From positions 1,984,001 to 2,048,000 of the forward strand of contig NZ_CP097263.1 in assembly GCF_028622115.1 (NCBI RefSeq): a DNA stretch of 64,000 bases, in the 5' to 3' direction. Of the stretch, positions 18,521 through 27,272 are shown in pieces. The translations under genes and the position numbers were made by a program. This DNA comes from Kutzneria chonburiensis. Lineage in GTDB: Bacteria; Actinomycetota; Actinomycetes; Mycobacteriales; Pseudonocardiaceae. Each line of letters opens with the position of its first letter. Position 1 is the stretch's first letter. The notes under the pieces were generated by a model. It was not told where the DNA came from, ran no database searches, and was given only the letters and a program-made list of their open reading frames with translations.

Positions 18521-19539
18521 CCAGGCATCGGCTGTTCTGGCCGGCCGCGGCGCTGGTGGCGCTGCTGCTCGGCAATGTCGCGGTGTCGCCGCGGTTCTTC
18601 GCGATCGAGATCCGTGACGGCCACCTGTACGGCAACGTCATCGACATCCTCCGCAACGGCGCCCCGCTGATCCTCGTCGCCGTCGGCATGACCCTGGTCG
18701 TCGCCACGCGGGGCATCGACCTGTCCGTCGGCGCGGTGGTCGCGGTGAGCGGCGGCATGGCCTGCGTGCAGCTGGGCAGCACCTCCGTGGTCCTCGCCGT
18801 GGCCATGGCCCTCGGGCTGTGCCTGGTGCTGGGCGCGTGGAACGGCTGGCTGGTGGCGGGACTGAAGATCCAGCCGATCGTCGCCACGCTGATACTCATG
18901 GTGGCCGGCCGTGGCCTGGCCCAGCTGATCACCGGCGGCCAGATCGTCACGGTGTCTTCGGCGCCGTTCCTGGCCATCGCGGGCGGCTACCTGCTCACGC
19001 TGCCGCTGTCGTTCCTCATCGCCATGGCGGTGTTCGCGCTCACATCCCTTGTCGTGCGCCGAACTGCGCTCGGTCTGCTGCTGGAGTCGGTTGGCGGCAA
19101 CCCCGAGGCCAGCCGGCTGTCCGGGCTGCGGTCGGGCCGGCTGATCTGGCTGTGCTACGTCTTCAGCGCGCTGTGCGCCGGCATCGCCGGGCTGATCATC
19201 AGCTCCAACGTGACCGGGGCCGACGGCAACAACGCCGGCCTGTGGATGGAGCTGGACGCCATCCTCGCCGTGGTGATCGGCGGCACCCAGCTCACCGGCG
19301 GCCGGTTCTCGTTGGGCGGCACCGTGATCGGCGCGCTGCTCATCCAGACCCTGACCACCACGGTGTACGCGCTCGGCATCCCGTCCCAGGAAACCCTGCT
19401 GTTCAAGGCAGTTGTCGTCACCGCCGTGTGCCTGGTGCAGTCGCCGGCGTTCCGCGCCAAACTCGTCCGTCGCCGACGACGGCCAGAACCGCCGGCGTCG
19501 CTGCCCGCGCCCGAGAAGAAGGTGGAGGTGGCCTCGTGA
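18517..19539 (+). CDS. ytfT: Furanose ABC permease, YtfT-type
   Basis: 340 residues, overlapping the ATPase stop by 4 bases. About ten hydrophobic helices. The conserved family signature TLVVATRGIDLSVGAVVAVSG lies near residues 55-75, and GGTQLTGGRFSLGGTVIGALL near the C-terminus. One of two unequal permease subunits of the YtfQRT-YjfF importer. Confidence 0.92.
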   Translation: MTRHRLFWPAAALVALLLGNVAVSPRFFAIEIRDGHLYGNVIDILRNGAPLILVAVGMTLVVATRGIDLSVGAVVAVSGGMACVQLGSTSVVLAVAMALGLCLVLGAWNGWLVAGLKIQPIVATLILMVAGRGLAQLITGGQIVTVSSAPFLAIAGGYLLTLPLSFLIAMAVFALTSLVVRRTALGLLLESVGGNPEASRLSGLRSGRLIWLCYVFSALCAGIAGLIISSNVTGADGNNAGLWMELDAILAVVIGGTQLTGGRFSLGGTVIGALLIQTLTTTVYALGIPSQETLLFKAVVVTAVCLVQSPAFRAKLVRRRRRPEPPASLPAPEKKVEVAS

Positions 19540-20522
19540 CCGCGCTGGCCGTTCGTCTGCGGTCCTACCGGCCGCAGCGCCGCTACCTGCCCGTGTTGGC
19601 CGCCTTCGCTTTGTTGGTCGGCGCATACGGCTTCGGTGCCGCCCGGTACCCCGCGTTCGGTTCCGGCCAAGTGGTGCTGGACATCTTCATCGACCATGCC
19701 TTCCTACTGGTGGTCGCGGTCGGGGCGACGTTCGTCATCCTGACCGGCGGCATCGACCTCTCGGTCGGTTCCGTCGCCGCACTGTCCACAATGGCCTCCG
19801 CTGATCTGTTGCAGCACAAGGGCTGGCCCGCCTACGCCGTCATCCCGTTGGTGCTCGCGATGGGCGCGATCCTCGGCTTCGCGATGGGGCTGGTGATCCA
19901 CTACTTCGAGATCCAGCCGTTCATCGTCACGCTGGCCGGCATGTTCTTGGCCCGGGGGCTGTGCTACACGATCAGCACCGAGTCCATCGCCATCGACAAC
20001 GGCACCTACACCGCCATGGCCCAGACGCCGATTCCACTCGGTGGCACCCTGCACGTGTCGCCCAGCGTCGTGATCGCCCTGGTAGTCGTCGCGATCGCCG
20101 GCTACGTCCTGCACTTCTCCCGCTTCGGCCGGACCGTCTACGCCGTCGGCGGCGGTGAGCGCTCCGCGCTGTTGATGGGCTTGGCCGTCGCGCGCACCAA
20201 GGTTGCCGTCTACACCATCAGCGGCCTTTGCTCCGCCCTCGGCGGTGTGCTCATGGCCTTCTACACCCTGTCCGCCGACCCCCTCGGGGGCGTCGGCATG
20301 GAGCTCGACGCCATCGCCGCCGTAGTCATCGGCGGCACCATCCTCACCGGCGGTTCCGGCTACGTCCTCGGCACCGTGCTCGGCGTGCTCGTCCTGGGCA
20401 TCATCCAGACCCTCATCACCTTCGACGGCACGCTGAGTTCGTGGTGGACCCGCATCGTGATCGGCGTGCTGTTGTTCGTGTTCATCGCCCTCCAGCGCCT
20501 GATCGCCCGCCGCTCGCGCTGA
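19536..20522 (+). CDS. yjfF: Furanose ABC permease, YjfF-type
   Basis: 328 residues from GTG 19536, overlapping the previous stop (GTGA). Permease signature ATFVILTGGIDLSVGSVAALS, then IQPFIVTLAGMFLARGLCY, GRTVYAVGGGERSALLMGL and GGTILTGGSGYVLGTVLGV, all typical of YjfF. It completes the four-gene importer transcribed after the operator at 15947. The downstream gene is convergent. Confidence 0.92.
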   Translation: MTALAVRLRSYRPQRRYLPVLAAFALLVGAYGFGAARYPAFGSGQVVLDIFIDHAFLLVVAVGATFVILTGGIDLSVGSVAALSTMASADLLQHKGWPAYAVIPLVLAMGAILGFAMGLVIHYFEIQPFIVTLAGMFLARGLCYTISTESIAIDNGTYTAMAQTPIPLGGTLHVSPSVVIALVVVAIAGYVLHFSRFGRTVYAVGGGERSALLMGLAVARTKVAVYTISGLCSALGGVLMAFYTLSADPLGGVGMELDAIAAVVIGGTILTGGSGYVLGTVLGVLVLGIIQTLITFDGTLSSWWTRIVIGVLLFVFIALQRLIARRSR

Positions 20523-20971
20523 CCGCCACGTGTCCCTGCCGATCCCCACCACCTTGTCCGGCCAGGAGGAGTTGTTCATCGCCTACCTGACCCGGCCCGT
20601 TGGTCGCCTGCTCCACGCCGCCGTACACCGCCTTCGGCACCGCAGCCGCCAGGCAGGGCGCACAAGTGATCCCGGCCGCCGCCCGATGTGATGCGGGTGG
20701 GTGGGTGGCTTTTGCGCCCCGCCCGCCCTCGGCGGTCTAGCGGTTGGGGTTGGTGTCAGCGACTGCTTCACTTCTCGGCCGGGCTGAGCGCGGGTACCCA
20801 CGTCACACTCTGCCGTTGCGAGCTCGACGACCACGTCCAGGACACTGCCTCGCGCCGTGTGTGACCTTGGTGCCCCACCCGCCCGCCACTCCGGTGTACC
20901 GCCCGTCGTCCGAGCAAGCCCGCGGAACCCAGCCCCACCAACACCCGTGCGGTGATCCCGACGCAAAATCG
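20523..20971. other. Intergenic stretch without a convincing gene
   Basis: About 450 bases between convergent genes. Frames on both strands are open by GC bias but show no domain, no ribosome site with sensible spacing and no normal third-position bias. A 53-codon frame from GTG 20530 is the best small candidate and is not supported. A short G/T-rich stretch (GGGTGGGTGGGTGG near 20696) is the only compositional oddity. Confidence 0.5.
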
Positions 20972-21002
20972 AGCCCGGTGCGACCGAAGGTCGCACCGGG
21001 CT
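20972..21002. terminator. Bidirectional hairpin between yjfF and the GH43 gene
   Basis: Perfect 14-bp stem AGCCCGGTGCGACC (20972-20985) with its complement at 20989-21002 and a 3-base loop. It is placed 20 bases after the GH43 stop on the minus strand and serves that gene at least. Confidence 0.8.
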
Positions 21003-21022
21003 GTCGTGCTCAGGGATCCGAC

Positions 21023-24000
21023 TCACAGATACCAGGATCGGCCGCAGTGGTGTGAAGGGATCCACTGCGGGGCAACGCTTTCCAAGGTGGGCTTGACCGC
21101 CGCGATGGTGCCGTCGCGGTTGAACGTCAGCTTGTCGATGGTGGTCTCACGGTGTGTGCCGTCCCCGCCGGGAATACCGAAGCGGTGGTAGGCGATGTAC
21201 CAGTCGTCGGTGCCGGGCACCTGGAGCATGGAGCTGTGGCCGGTGCCGAGGATGCCGAGCTGAGGATCCTTGCTCAGGATCACGCCGTGGTTGGTGAACG
21301 GCCCGGTGGGGCTGGACGACGTGGCGTAGCCGACCCGGTAGTTCTGGCTGCCGGTGTCGTCGATCGACCAGCTCAGGTAGTACGTGCCCCGCCGCTCCAC
21401 CATGAACAGGCCCTCACGGAAGTCGGCCAACCCGGCGAGGTGCGTGATCTTCGTGGGATCGTAGGAGATCATGTCGTCGCCCAGCGGCACGACGTAGGCG
21501 TTGCCGTTGCCCCAGTACAGGTACGGCTGTCCACTGTGGTCGATGAACACGGCGGGGTCGATGGCCTGCCCGCCGTCCGGGTTGGACGCGATCAAGGGCT
21601 TGCCGGTGTCCTTGAACGGACCGGTGGGCGAATCGCCGACGGCGACGCCGATCTTGGCCTCGGCGCAGAAGTAGAAGTAGTACTTGCCGTTGCGCTCGGC
21701 GATGGTCGGGGCCCACGCGTTCTTGTCGGCCCAGCTCACACCGGGACCGAGGTCGAGCACGACGCCGCGGTTCGTCCAGTGCACGAGATCCTTGGAGGAC
21801 CAGGCGGAGAACGAGGTGCTGCCCCAACCGGGAAAGCCGTCGGTGGTCGGGTAGATGTAGTACGTGTCACCGAACGCCACGATGTTGGGGTCCGCGTTGT
21901 AGCCCGCCAACACGGGGCTGCGCATCTCGTGTGCCTCGACCGTCCACACGCGACTGCTGCCGTCCGGCCCGGTGACGGTGAACCGACGGGGTCGGCTCAG
22001 ATCCACCGTGCGGCCACTGCCGGGCTCGATCCGCGAACCCGGTGCGAGCCCGAACTTCGGGGCCAGCCGGCGCAGGTCGGTGCCCGGTTTGACGGGCAGC
22101 ACGACGGTGCCCGCGGCGCTGTCGATCACGGCCGGGGCCTTGAGGGAAGCCAGGTCAACGGAACGGATCAAGGTGCTGTTCGACGGCAACGCGGCGACCT
22201 CGTCCCCGGACAGCGCCCGGTCGTACAGGCGGACGTCCTTCATCCTGCCGGTGAAGAACTTGTCCGGCGCGTACACCGACCGGCCGAGATAGTTCGCCGC
22301 GGTCACGCCGCCGCCGATGTCCGACGGCTTGATCGTGGCGCTGGTGTTCCGGCCGACCTCGACGCCGTCCAGGTACAGCACCTCCACGCCATTGCCGACG
22401 GTCAAGGTCAGGTTCTTCCAGACCCCGCGTGGCAGTGGTGTGGTGGACTGCGCCTGCTGTTCGGTGGTCCAGTTGCCGGTCGCGATCGCGCCGCGCAGGC
22501 CGCTGTCGGCGGTGCCGCCGGTGGCGAACAGGTAGCCGTTGCCGACGCCGGAAGGTGCCGTATTGCCGAAGCCGTAAAGGAAGTACGGCGTCTGCTGGTT
22601 CGGATCGACGAAGACGTCGGTCGAGACCGTGGCGGCGCTCGCCCCGGTCAGCAGGTTGTTGGGCAACTGCACGTGGCCGTTCGTGCCACCGAAAGACAGC
22701 GCGCCGCCGGACCACGCCACGTCGCCGGCCAGTGCGCCGTCATAGCCGTGACCGGTGGTGTCGGCGGCGACCAGGCCCGACTTGGCGTCGAGCGGCCAGT
22801 GCGCGACCAGGCCGTTGGCATCGGCCTTGACCGGGGCCGGGGGAGCGGTCAGCCGGTTCAACTCGGCCTGCGTGACCGGCAGGACGGTGCCGTGCCGCGG
22901 CGACGCCGGCAGGTGCGCGCCGGTGGACATGGTCCACTTGCCCGAATTGAGATCCGTGGTCTCGAACGGCACGTAGCCGCGGCCGCCGTACTCGTCGATG
23001 AACAGGTACCACTTGTTCTCGGTGTTGGACTTGAAACCGGTCGGCCCCTCGCCGGCGGAAAGGCCGGGACTGTCCACAGTGGCCTTGCCGATGCACTCGG
23101 CGACGAAGTCGAAGTTCGGGTCGAGCAGGTCGGCGGACTTCTGCTCAAGGATGTACTTGCTGCACGGCGACGAGGACGTGTTGTTCCGCTCGTCCTTGGT
23201 GAACCGGTAGTAGGTGCCGTTGTTCTGGATCACCGTGGAGTCGATCACCGAGTAGCCGGGGTCGATCCACACCTTGGGCGCGCTGAATGTGACGAAGTCC
23301 CGCGTGGTCGCGTACATCATGCGGTTGTAGCTGTCGCCGGTGTGGCCGGGGTCGTTGTCCGCGTACAGCTTGGACGCCCAGAAGACGACGTAGTCACCGC
23401 GTTTGGCGTCCCAGAAGGCTTCCGGGGCCCAAGTGTTGCCGGCGTTCGGCGGGGCGACCTGTGCACTGCGTTCCTGCGACCAGTGGACCAGATCGTCGGA
23501 CTCCCAGATCATGATCGACCGGCTGCCGGTGCGCTGCTCGGCGTCCCAGCCGCGGCCGCCGTTGATCTTCAGATCGGTGGCCAGCAGGTAGAACTTGTCG
23601 CCGTCGGGGGAGCGCATGACGAACGGGTCGCGCACGCCCATCTCGCCGAGGCTCGACTTGAGCACCGGCTGCCCGTTGTTGAGCTCGGTCCAGTTGAGCG
23701 GGTCGTTGCCCTTGCTGGCCGCGGAGTAGATCTGTTCCCCGTTCGAGTTTCCCTCGCCGGTGAAGTAGAAGAAGCTGTAGCCGGCCAACGGCTCCTTGGG
23801 CGGCAGCGGCGCGACGGTCGCGGTGAACCGACGTGTGGCGCTGTCCCGCCCGAGGCGCACCGTCGCGGTCAGCCCGACCTTGGCCGGCTTGCCGCCGGCG
23901 GCCGGCCGGGTGACCTCGCCGGTCGGCGTGATCACCTTGCCGTCGGACGACGTCCAGGTGACGGTCGCGCCGTTCGTGCCGGTGGTGGGCAGGGTGATGT

Positions 24001-24181
24001 TGCCGCGAACATCGTCGATGTTCGGCACGGACAGGGAATTCGCCGCGCTCCGCACGGGTGAGTCGGCCTCGGCCCGCACGGTGGGGCGTGGCGCCGCGTC
24101 GGCCGTCACGCCGCCGAGCGGGAGGACCGTGGCCGTCACGGCCAGTGCGACGCCGAGCCGGCGTAACAGGAACAACTTCAT
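21023..24181 (-). CDS. Secreted double GH43 enzyme with LamG-like middle domain
   Basis: 1052 residues: signal peptide (~1-30), a cell-surface-type beta domain (DDVRGNITLPTTG, TVTWTSSDGKVITPTGEV), GH43 domain 1 (~125-440), a LamG/concanavalin-like domain (~465-680, GLVAHWPLDAKSG to MKDVRLYDRALSGDE), an Ig-like strand region, then GH43 domain 2 (~735-1040). Domain 1 has VRDPFVM, VIDSTVI and GEGPTGF. Domain 2 has YNADPNIV, AIDPAVF and FREGLFM, so each retains the Asp/Asp/Glu triad of the five-bladed propeller. Likely alpha-L-arabinofuranosidase or arabinanase on arabinan or arabinogalactan; the two domains may attack different linkages. An exact operator palindrome lies 45 bases before the start. 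Confidence 0.9.
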   Translation of the reverse strand: MKLFLLRRLGVALAVTATVLPLGGVTADAAPRPTVRAEADSPVRSAANSLSVPNIDDVRGNITLPTTGTNGATVTWTSSDGKVITPTGEVTRPAAGGKPAKVGLTATVRLGRDSATRRFTATVAPLPPKEPLAGYSFFYFTGEGNSNGEQIYSAASKGNDPLNWTELNNGQPVLKSSLGEMGVRDPFVMRSPDGDKFYLLATDLKINGGRGWDAEQRTGSRSIMIWESDDLVHWSQERSAQVAPPNAGNTWAPEAFWDAKRGDYVVFWASKLYADNDPGHTGDSYNRMMYATTRDFVTFSAPKVWIDPGYSVIDSTVIQNNGTYYRFTKDERNNTSSSPCSKYILEQKSADLLDPNFDFVAECIGKATVDSPGLSAGEGPTGFKSNTENKWYLFIDEYGGRGYVPFETTDLNSGKWTMSTGAHLPASPRHGTVLPVTQAELNRLTAPPAPVKADANGLVAHWPLDAKSGLVAADTTGHGYDGALAGDVAWSGGALSFGGTNGHVQLPNNLLTGASAATVSTDVFVDPNQQTPYFLYGFGNTAPSGVGNGYLFATGGTADSGLRGAIATGNWTTEQQAQSTTPLPRGVWKNLTLTVGNGVEVLYLDGVEVGRNTSATIKPSDIGGGVTAANYLGRSVYAPDKFFTGRMKDVRLYDRALSGDEVAALPSNSTLIRSVDLASLKAPAVIDSAAGTVVLPVKPGTDLRRLAPKFGLAPGSRIEPGSGRTVDLSRPRRFTVTGPDGSSRVWTVEAHEMRSPVLAGYNADPNIVAFGDTYYIYPTTDGFPGWGSTSFSAWSSKDLVHWTNRGVVLDLGPGVSWADKNAWAPTIAERNGKYYFYFCAEAKIGVAVGDSPTGPFKDTGKPLIASNPDGGQAIDPAVFIDHSGQPYLYWGNGNAYVVPLGDDMISYDPTKITHLAGLADFREGLFMVERRGTYYLSWSIDDTGSQNYRVGYATSSSPTGPFTNHGVILSKDPQLGILGTGHSSMLQVPGTDDWYIAYHRFGIPGGDGTHRETTIDKLTFNRDGTIAAVKPTLESVAPQWIPSHHCGRSWYL

Positions 24182-24226
24182 CGTTGTTGTCTTCTTTCTC
24201 GCCGCCCTGCCGTGCGATCACGGGAG

Positions 24227-24240
24227 TGTTAGCGCTAACA
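24227..24240. promoter_or_regulatory. Perfect operator TGTTAGCGCTAACA before the GH43 gene
   Basis: Exact palindrome, 45 bases upstream of the minus-strand GH43 start and 79 bases past the stop of the neighbouring lacI gene. It most likely controls GH43. Confidence 0.85.
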
Positions 24241-24319
24241 CAACTGAGGGCATGTCGACATTAAGTTCCTGTGTGGTCGACGGTCAAGATTCGGCGGCCC
24301 GCGTTCACCCCACGCTCGA

Positions 24320-25345
24320 TCAGTTCGACGGTGGCGCGGTGCTCGACCGGACGACGAGCTCGGTCGGGATGCGGACGGTGGTCGACTCCTGCCGGCCGCT
24401 GCTGATCTCCGCGATGAGGGCGGCGACGGCGTGCCGCCCCACACTGTCGAAGGACTGGCGGACCGTGGTGAGCGGCGGCCAGAAGTGGGCGGCCTCGGCC
24501 ATGTCGTCGAAGCCGACGACGCTGACCTCACCCGGCACGTCCCGGCCGGCTTCGTGCAGTGCCCGCAGCAGCCCGAGCGCCATCTGGTCGTTGGCGGTGA
24601 ACACGGCGGTGACGGACGGATCCGCGGCGAGCCGTTTGCCGTGCGCATAGCCGGCCGCCGCCGACCAGTCGCCGACCAGCACGGGCGGCACGCGACGGCC
24701 GGCCGACTCCAGAACCTCCCGCCACGACCTGAGACGACGCTCGGCGGCGTAGGACTGCGGCGGCCCGGCGATGTGCCAGACGGTGTCGTGGCCCAGCTCC
24801 AGCAGGTGCCGGGTCGCGGAGGCGGCGCCCTCGGCCTGGTCGGTGTCGATCACGGGGGAGGGGTAGCGCGCGCTGGAGTCGATCACGACGACCGGCAGGC
24901 CCTGCGGCAGCTCGATCTCGTTCTGGTCCAGCTGGTGCTGCTCGATCAGGATGATCACGCCGTCCACCGCCTGCTCGCCGAGCCGGCTGAACGCCCCGGT
25001 GACCTCGCCCTGGGTGGACCGCGGCACGGTCATCAGCACGATGGAGAAGCCGTGCTCGACCATGGCGGCGGCGATGGCGTCCAGGGTGCGGCTGTTGCCG
25101 AAGGTGGACAGCGACGAGACGATCACGCCGATGGTGCGGAACCGGCCGTTGCGCAGGGCGCGGGCGGCGCTGTTGGGCCGGTAGCCGACCCGGCGCATCG
25201 CGGCCAGCACCCGCTCGCGGGTGTCGGCGTCGACATTGGACCGGCCGTTGGCCACCCGGGACACGGTCTGCCCGGACACGCCGGCCTCCCGGGCCACATC
25301 GGCCATGGACGGCCCGCGCTGACCTGCTCCGGGACTCTGTCGCAC
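24320..25345 (-). CDS. LacI-family regulator of the adjacent ABC/GH35/GH5 operon
   Basis: 341 residues from GTG 25345, chosen because GAGGGAG precedes it at good spacing. The frame extends to ATG 25378, but that start would have the operator itself in place of a ribosome site. HTH: VAREAGVSGQTVSRVANG, hinge YRPNSAARAL, core with VFTANDQMALGLLRAL and VVGFDDMAEAAHFWPPLTT. It is divergent from the importer operon at 25468, and two inverted operators of a distinct type (TGTTTACGTCAACA) lie between them, so local and self-regulation is very likely. Confidence 0.9.
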   Translation of the reverse strand: MRQSPGAGQRGPSMADVAREAGVSGQTVSRVANGRSNVDADTRERVLAAMRRVGYRPNSAARALRNGRFRTIGVIVSSLSTFGNSRTLDAIAAAMVEHGFSIVLMTVPRSTQGEVTGAFSRLGEQAVDGVIILIEQHQLDQNEIELPQGLPVVVIDSSARYPSPVIDTDQAEGAASATRHLLELGHDTVWHIAGPPQSYAAERRLRSWREVLESAGRRVPPVLVGDWSAAAGYAHGKRLAADPSVTAVFTANDQMALGLLRALHEAGRDVPGEVSVVGFDDMAEAAHFWPPLTTVRQSFDSVGRHAVAALIAEISSGRQESTTVRIPTELVVRSSTAPPSN

Positions 25346-25377
25346 CGGTTCGTCTCCCTCGATGTCGACGCTGGACA

Positions 25378-25425
25378 TGTTTACGTCAACAAGTTAGCCT
25401 CGCCGAACTCATGTTGACGTAAACA
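25378..25425. promoter_or_regulatory. Twin inverted LacI operators in the divergent lacI/ABC region
   Basis: TGTTTACGTCAACA (25378-25391) and its exact reverse complement TGTTGACGTAAACA (25412-25425), with centres 34 bp apart. The central CG and the TGTT...AACA ends are LacI-like, but the core differs from the window-wide palindrome. Two same-phase sites suggest cooperative binding by the divergent regulator. Confidence 0.8.
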
Positions 25426-25467
25426 TCTGGGTCGAATCGGCGATTCGGCCACGAATCCGGAGGGACG

Positions 25468-26382
25468 ATGACGTCCACGGTTGGCTCGCCCCCGATGCGG
25501 GCCGGCGCGCGCGGCCGACGCCAGCATCGGCGCGGGTGGATCTTCGTCGGGCCGTTCGCGGTGGTGTTCGCGCTAACATTCCTGGCCCCGCTGGCCTATG
25601 CGTTCGGCCTGAGCCTGTTCCGCGACCAGGCCTTCTTCGGCGGCACGGTGTTCGTCGGCCTCGGTAACTACACCCAGGCGCTGGCCGACGCCAACTTCTG
25701 GGCGGCGTTCCTGCGCGTGCTGCTGTTCCTGGCCGTGCAGGTGCCGATCATGCTGGTGCTGGCCCTGGTCGCGGCCTTCGCGATCGACAGCGCCCGACTG
25801 CACGCCGCCGGCTTCTTCCGGATGGTGATCTTCCTGCCGTACGCGGTTCCCGGCGTGGTCGCGGTGCTGATGTGGGGCTTCATCTACGGCGACCACTTCG
25901 GACTGGCCGCCGACCTGAACCACCTGCTCGGCCAGGACGCCGTGCAACCGCTGTCCGACAACTGGATCCTCACGTCCATCGGCAACATCGTGACCTGGGA
26001 GTTCGTCGGCTACAACATGCTGATCTTCTACTCGGCCCTCAAGGTCGTGCCGCCGGACCAGATCGAGGCCGCGGCGATCGACGGCGCCGGCCCGCTGCGC
26101 ACGATCCTCAGCGTCAAACTGCCGGCCATCCGCGGCGCGATCGTGGTCGCCACCATCTTCTCCATCATCGGCAGCTTCCAGCTGTTCAACGAGCCGAACA
26201 TCCTGCGCACGCTGGCCCCCAACGTGATCACCACCTACTTCACGCCGAACATGTACGCCTACAACCTGTCCTTCTCCGGCCAGCAGTACAACTACTCGGC
26301 CACCGTGGCCATCGTGATGGGCGTGATCACCGCGGTCATCGCCTACGCCGTGCAGCTGCGCGGCCAGCGGAAGGAGCGCTGA
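25468..26382 (+). CDS. Sugar ABC permease, MalF-like
   Basis: 304 residues, ATG 25468 after GGAGGGA. Six hydrophobic segments. The EAA-type loop reads EAAAIDGAGPLRTILSVKLPAI, the contact point for the MsiK/MalK-type ATPase, which is not encoded here and is presumably shared, as usual in actinomycetes. First gene of the permease-permease-SBP-GH35-GH5 run. An operator-like TGTTCGCGCTAACA lies in the first membrane helix codons (25565). Confidence 0.92.
   Translation: MTSTVGSPPMRAGARGRRQHRRGWIFVGPFAVVFALTFLAPLAYAFGLSLFRDQAFFGGTVFVGLGNYTQALADANFWAAFLRVLLFLAVQVPIMLVLALVAAFAIDSARLHAAGFFRMVIFLPYAVPGVVAVLMWGFIYGDHFGLAADLNHLLGQDAVQPLSDNWILTSIGNIVTWEFVGYNMLIFYSALKVVPPDQIEAAAIDGAGPLRTILSVKLPAIRGAIVVATIFSIIGSFQLFNEPNILRTLAPNVITTYFTPNMYAYNLSFSGQQYNYSATVAIVMGVITAVIAYAVQLRGQRKER
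25565..25578. promoter_or_regulatory. Intragenic operator TGTTCGCGCTAACA in permease gene
   Basis: One mismatch from TGTTAGCGCTAACA, 98 bases into the first gene of the operon. It is read as GTG TTC GCG CTA ACA (V-F-A-L-T); CTA and ACA are rare choices here. It could act as a roadblock for the window-wide regulator. Confidence 0.55.
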
Positions 26383-26384
26383 CC

Positions 26385-27242
26385 GTGAGCTCCGTGCTGC
26401 GGCCCCGCCGCTCCCGCACCCTGACCGCCGTGATGGCGCTCTACCTGCTCTACACGCTGATCCCGTTGGCCTGGCTGGTGATCAGCGCGACCAAGACCCA
26501 GCCCGACCTGTTGTCCACGCCGGGCCTGTCCTTCGGCGGCGTCTTCGCCCTGTTCGACAACATCGGCCAGACGTTCACCTACAACAACGGGATCTTCCTG
26601 CGCTGGCTGGGCAACACCGTGCTCTACGTCGTGGTCGGCGCCGGTGGCGCGACCGTGCTGGCCACCGCCGCCGGCTACGGCCTGGCCAAGTACCGGTTCC
26701 GGGGCCGGCGGGCGGTGTTCGCGGTGGTGCTGGGCGCGATCGCGGTCCCGGGCACCGCGCTCGCGGTGCCGACCTTCCTGCTGTTCAGCCGGCTCGGCCT
26801 GACCGACACCCCGCTTGCGGTGATCATCCCGTCGCTGATCAGCCCGTTCGGCCTGTACCTGATCTGGGTGTACGCCACCGACGCCATCCCGGACGAGATG
26901 ATGGAGGCGGCCCGCATCGACGGCGCCGGCGAGATCCGGATCTTCCTCGCCGTGACACTGCGGCAGCTGGCGCCGGGCATCGTGACCGTGGCCCTGTTCG
27001 CGGTGGTGGCCACCTGGAACAACTACTTCCTGCCGCTGATCATGCTGAGCGACCCGGACTGGTACCCGCTCACCGTCGGGCTCAACCAGTGGAACGCGCA
27101 GGCCATCGGCGCCGCGGCACAACCGGTGTACCACCTGGTGATCACCGGCTCGGTGCTCACGATCATCCCGCTCGTGATCGCTTTCCTTTTCCTGCAACGG
27201 TTCTGGCAGTCCGGGCTGACCGCGGGAAGCGTCAAGCAGTAA
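26385..27242 (+). CDS. Sugar ABC permease, MalG-like
   Basis: 285 residues from GTG 26385, two bases after the previous stop, with AAGGAG upstream. Six helices. EAA loop EAARIDGAGEIRIFLAVTLRQL, and the MalG-type ending FLQRFWQSGLTAGSVKQ. Partner of the preceding permease. Confidence 0.92.
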   Translation: MSSVLRPRRSRTLTAVMALYLLYTLIPLAWLVISATKTQPDLLSTPGLSFGGVFALFDNIGQTFTYNNGIFLRWLGNTVLYVVVGAGGATVLATAAGYGLAKYRFRGRRAVFAVVLGAIAVPGTALAVPTFLLFSRLGLTDTPLAVIIPSLISPFGLYLIWVYATDAIPDEMMEAARIDGAGEIRIFLAVTLRQLAPGIVTVALFAVVATWNNYFLPLIMLSDPDWYPLTVGLNQWNAQAIGAAAQPVYHLVITGSVLTIIPLVIAFLFLQRFWQSGLTAGSVKQ

Positions 27243-27272
27243 CCAGTCACCACGTCGCGAAGGAACCTCCCG

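Noticed and set aside
20530-20691. 53-codon frame after yjfF
   Set aside because: No ribosome site at sensible spacing, no motif, and Arg-rich composition typical of chance frames in GC-rich DNA.
21152-24061. Open plus-strand frame of 969 codons opposite the GH43 gene
   Set aside because: Low-complexity V/A/G/R translation with no motif; the minus-strand GH43 domains are unambiguous.
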